The translations under genes were made by a program, and so were the position numbers. The notes below the pieces were generated by a model that was not told the DNA's origin, did no database searches, and was given only the letters and a program-made list of their open reading frames with translations. This document shows, in pieces, positions 63,520-64,000 of a stretch of 64,000 bases of DNA (its first letter is position 1; the number at the start of each line of letters is the position of its first letter). Origin of the DNA: Sphingomonas sp. Y38-1Y (lineage in GTDB: Bacteria; Pseudomonadota; Alphaproteobacteria; Sphingomonadales; Sphingomonadaceae); contig NZ_CP135916.1 in NCBI RefSeq assembly GCF_032391395.1, positions 2,325,001-2,389,000 of the forward strand, written 5' to 3'.

Positions 63520-63999
63520 ATGGCCGGGCTGCCCGCGACCGGTGGATGCCAGTGCGGCGCGGTCCGCTATCGCATCGACGCCGTGATCGCGGACAGCCCG
63601 CACATCTGCCACTGCCGAATGTGCCAGCGCGCCGTGGGCGGGCCGTTCGCCGCCCTGTTCGCGGCGCCCGACGACGCGATCGAGTGGACGCGTGGCGAGC
63701 CGGCATCGTGGCGGAGTTCGTCGGAGGCGACGCGCGGCTTCTGCGCCGAATGCGGCACGCCGCTCTATTACCTCGGCAACGGCAGCGGACGAATCAACGT
63801 GACGATCGCCTCGCTCGACAACCCGGAAGCGTTTGCGCCGCAGACGCAGGTCGGCGTGGAGGGACGGCTCGACTGGTTCGAGGCGCTGCCTGCCCTGCCC
63901 TCGCGCGGCGAGACCGGAAGAGACAATGCCGACTGGGCGGACAGGATCGCGGCCAGCAATCGGCAATATGATCCCTCGTCACCCCGGCGGAGCGCCTAA
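63520..63999 (+). CDS. GFA/CENP-V-domain zinc protein
   Basis: A 159-residue protein of the glutathione-dependent formaldehyde-activating family. The zinc-binding cysteines are in GGCQCGAVRYRI, CHCRMCQRAVG and GFCAECGTPLYYLG, complete for the fold. Many members have no proven link to formaldehyde. It is coupled to the hydrolase gene by a 3-bp gap and ends one base before the window edge. Confidence 0.92.
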   Translation: MAGLPATGGCQCGAVRYRIDAVIADSPHICHCRMCQRAVGGPFAALFAAPDDAIEWTRGEPASWRSSSEATRGFCAECGTPLYYLGNGSGRINVTIASLDNPEAFAPQTQVGVEGRLDWFEALPALPSRGETGRDNADWADRIAASNRQYDPSSPRRSA

Positions 64000-64000
64000 A

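Overview
The window is high-GC alphaproteobacterial chromosome and most resembles a sphingomonad (Sphingomonas or a close relative). The evidence is the alphaproteobacterial 5' end of 16S rRNA with its boxA leader, the very large TonB-dependent receptor, the tryptophan-halogenase-like genes next to it, the LytS/LytTR pair, an EcfG-type promoter, and dense operons with 4-bp ATGA/GTGA overlaps. I see no insertion sequence, phage gene, CRISPR array or tRNA. Assignments rest on reading proteins and motifs, not on searches.

Region 1 (1-23.0 kb): the start of an rRNA operon (16S 5' end, leader and promoter, minus strand), then a galactan/galactoside utilisation locus. A FadR-type GntR regulator (503-1243) is divergent from an operon with a sodium/sugar symporter, dgoK, dgoA, a GH2 beta-galactosidase and a GH53 endo-galactanase. 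Facing it is a minus-strand operon of TonB receptor, two flavin-dependent halogenase homologues, GH31, a GH35-like enzyme and a Gfo/Idh oxidoreductase. A LytS/LytTR two-component pair and an esterase follow. The logic is outer-membrane uptake, periplasmic trimming, import, then oxidative galactose catabolism through 2-keto-3-deoxy-6-phosphogalactonate. A TTGTC-N-GATAA-like palindrome recurs before the symporter, the receptor and the kinase.

Region 2 (23.1-33.1 kb): small exported proteins, a TetR regulator, membrane and zinc-ribbon proteins and a diheme cytochrome. Then comes a striking minus-strand operon (33082 to 28089) of five genes, each overlapping the next by exactly 4 bp: an acyltransferase-like protein, a ThiF/E1-like adenylyltransferase, a polytopic membrane protein, a YghO-like GNAT and an Acg-type nitroreductase. 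I consider this the best candidate for an undescribed pathway.

Region 3 (33.2-39.4 kb): a stress block with a methyltransferase, two exported ferritin-like proteins behind an EcfG-like promoter, katG with a terminator, and a second methyltransferase.

Region 4 (39.4-58.7 kb): a catabolic island built round an FCD-type GntR regulator. It has an exported amidohydrolase, two ACS-type MFS transporters, a GMC oxidoreductase with its small subunit and cytochrome c, an iron alcohol dehydrogenase, a succinate-semialdehyde-type dehydrogenase, a crotonase, a class III CoA-transferase, a PQQ dehydrogenase with cytochrome, a gamma-carbonic anhydrase, an SMP-30 lactonase and two cupin proteins. Four operator-like sites TCNTAT-N3-ATANGA sit before the regulator and before the promoters of this island. 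The substrate cannot be read from sequence; chemistry converging on a semialdehyde/succinate is an inference.

Region 5 (58.7-64 kb): the SRP 4.5S RNA gene, a catalase-like heme protein, a 2Fe-2S ferredoxin and two tandem cysteine desulfurases, then an alpha/beta hydrolase and a GFA-domain protein. Three clusters of long palindromic repeats (48.6, 53.7 and 58.7 kb) each lie between convergent transcription units.
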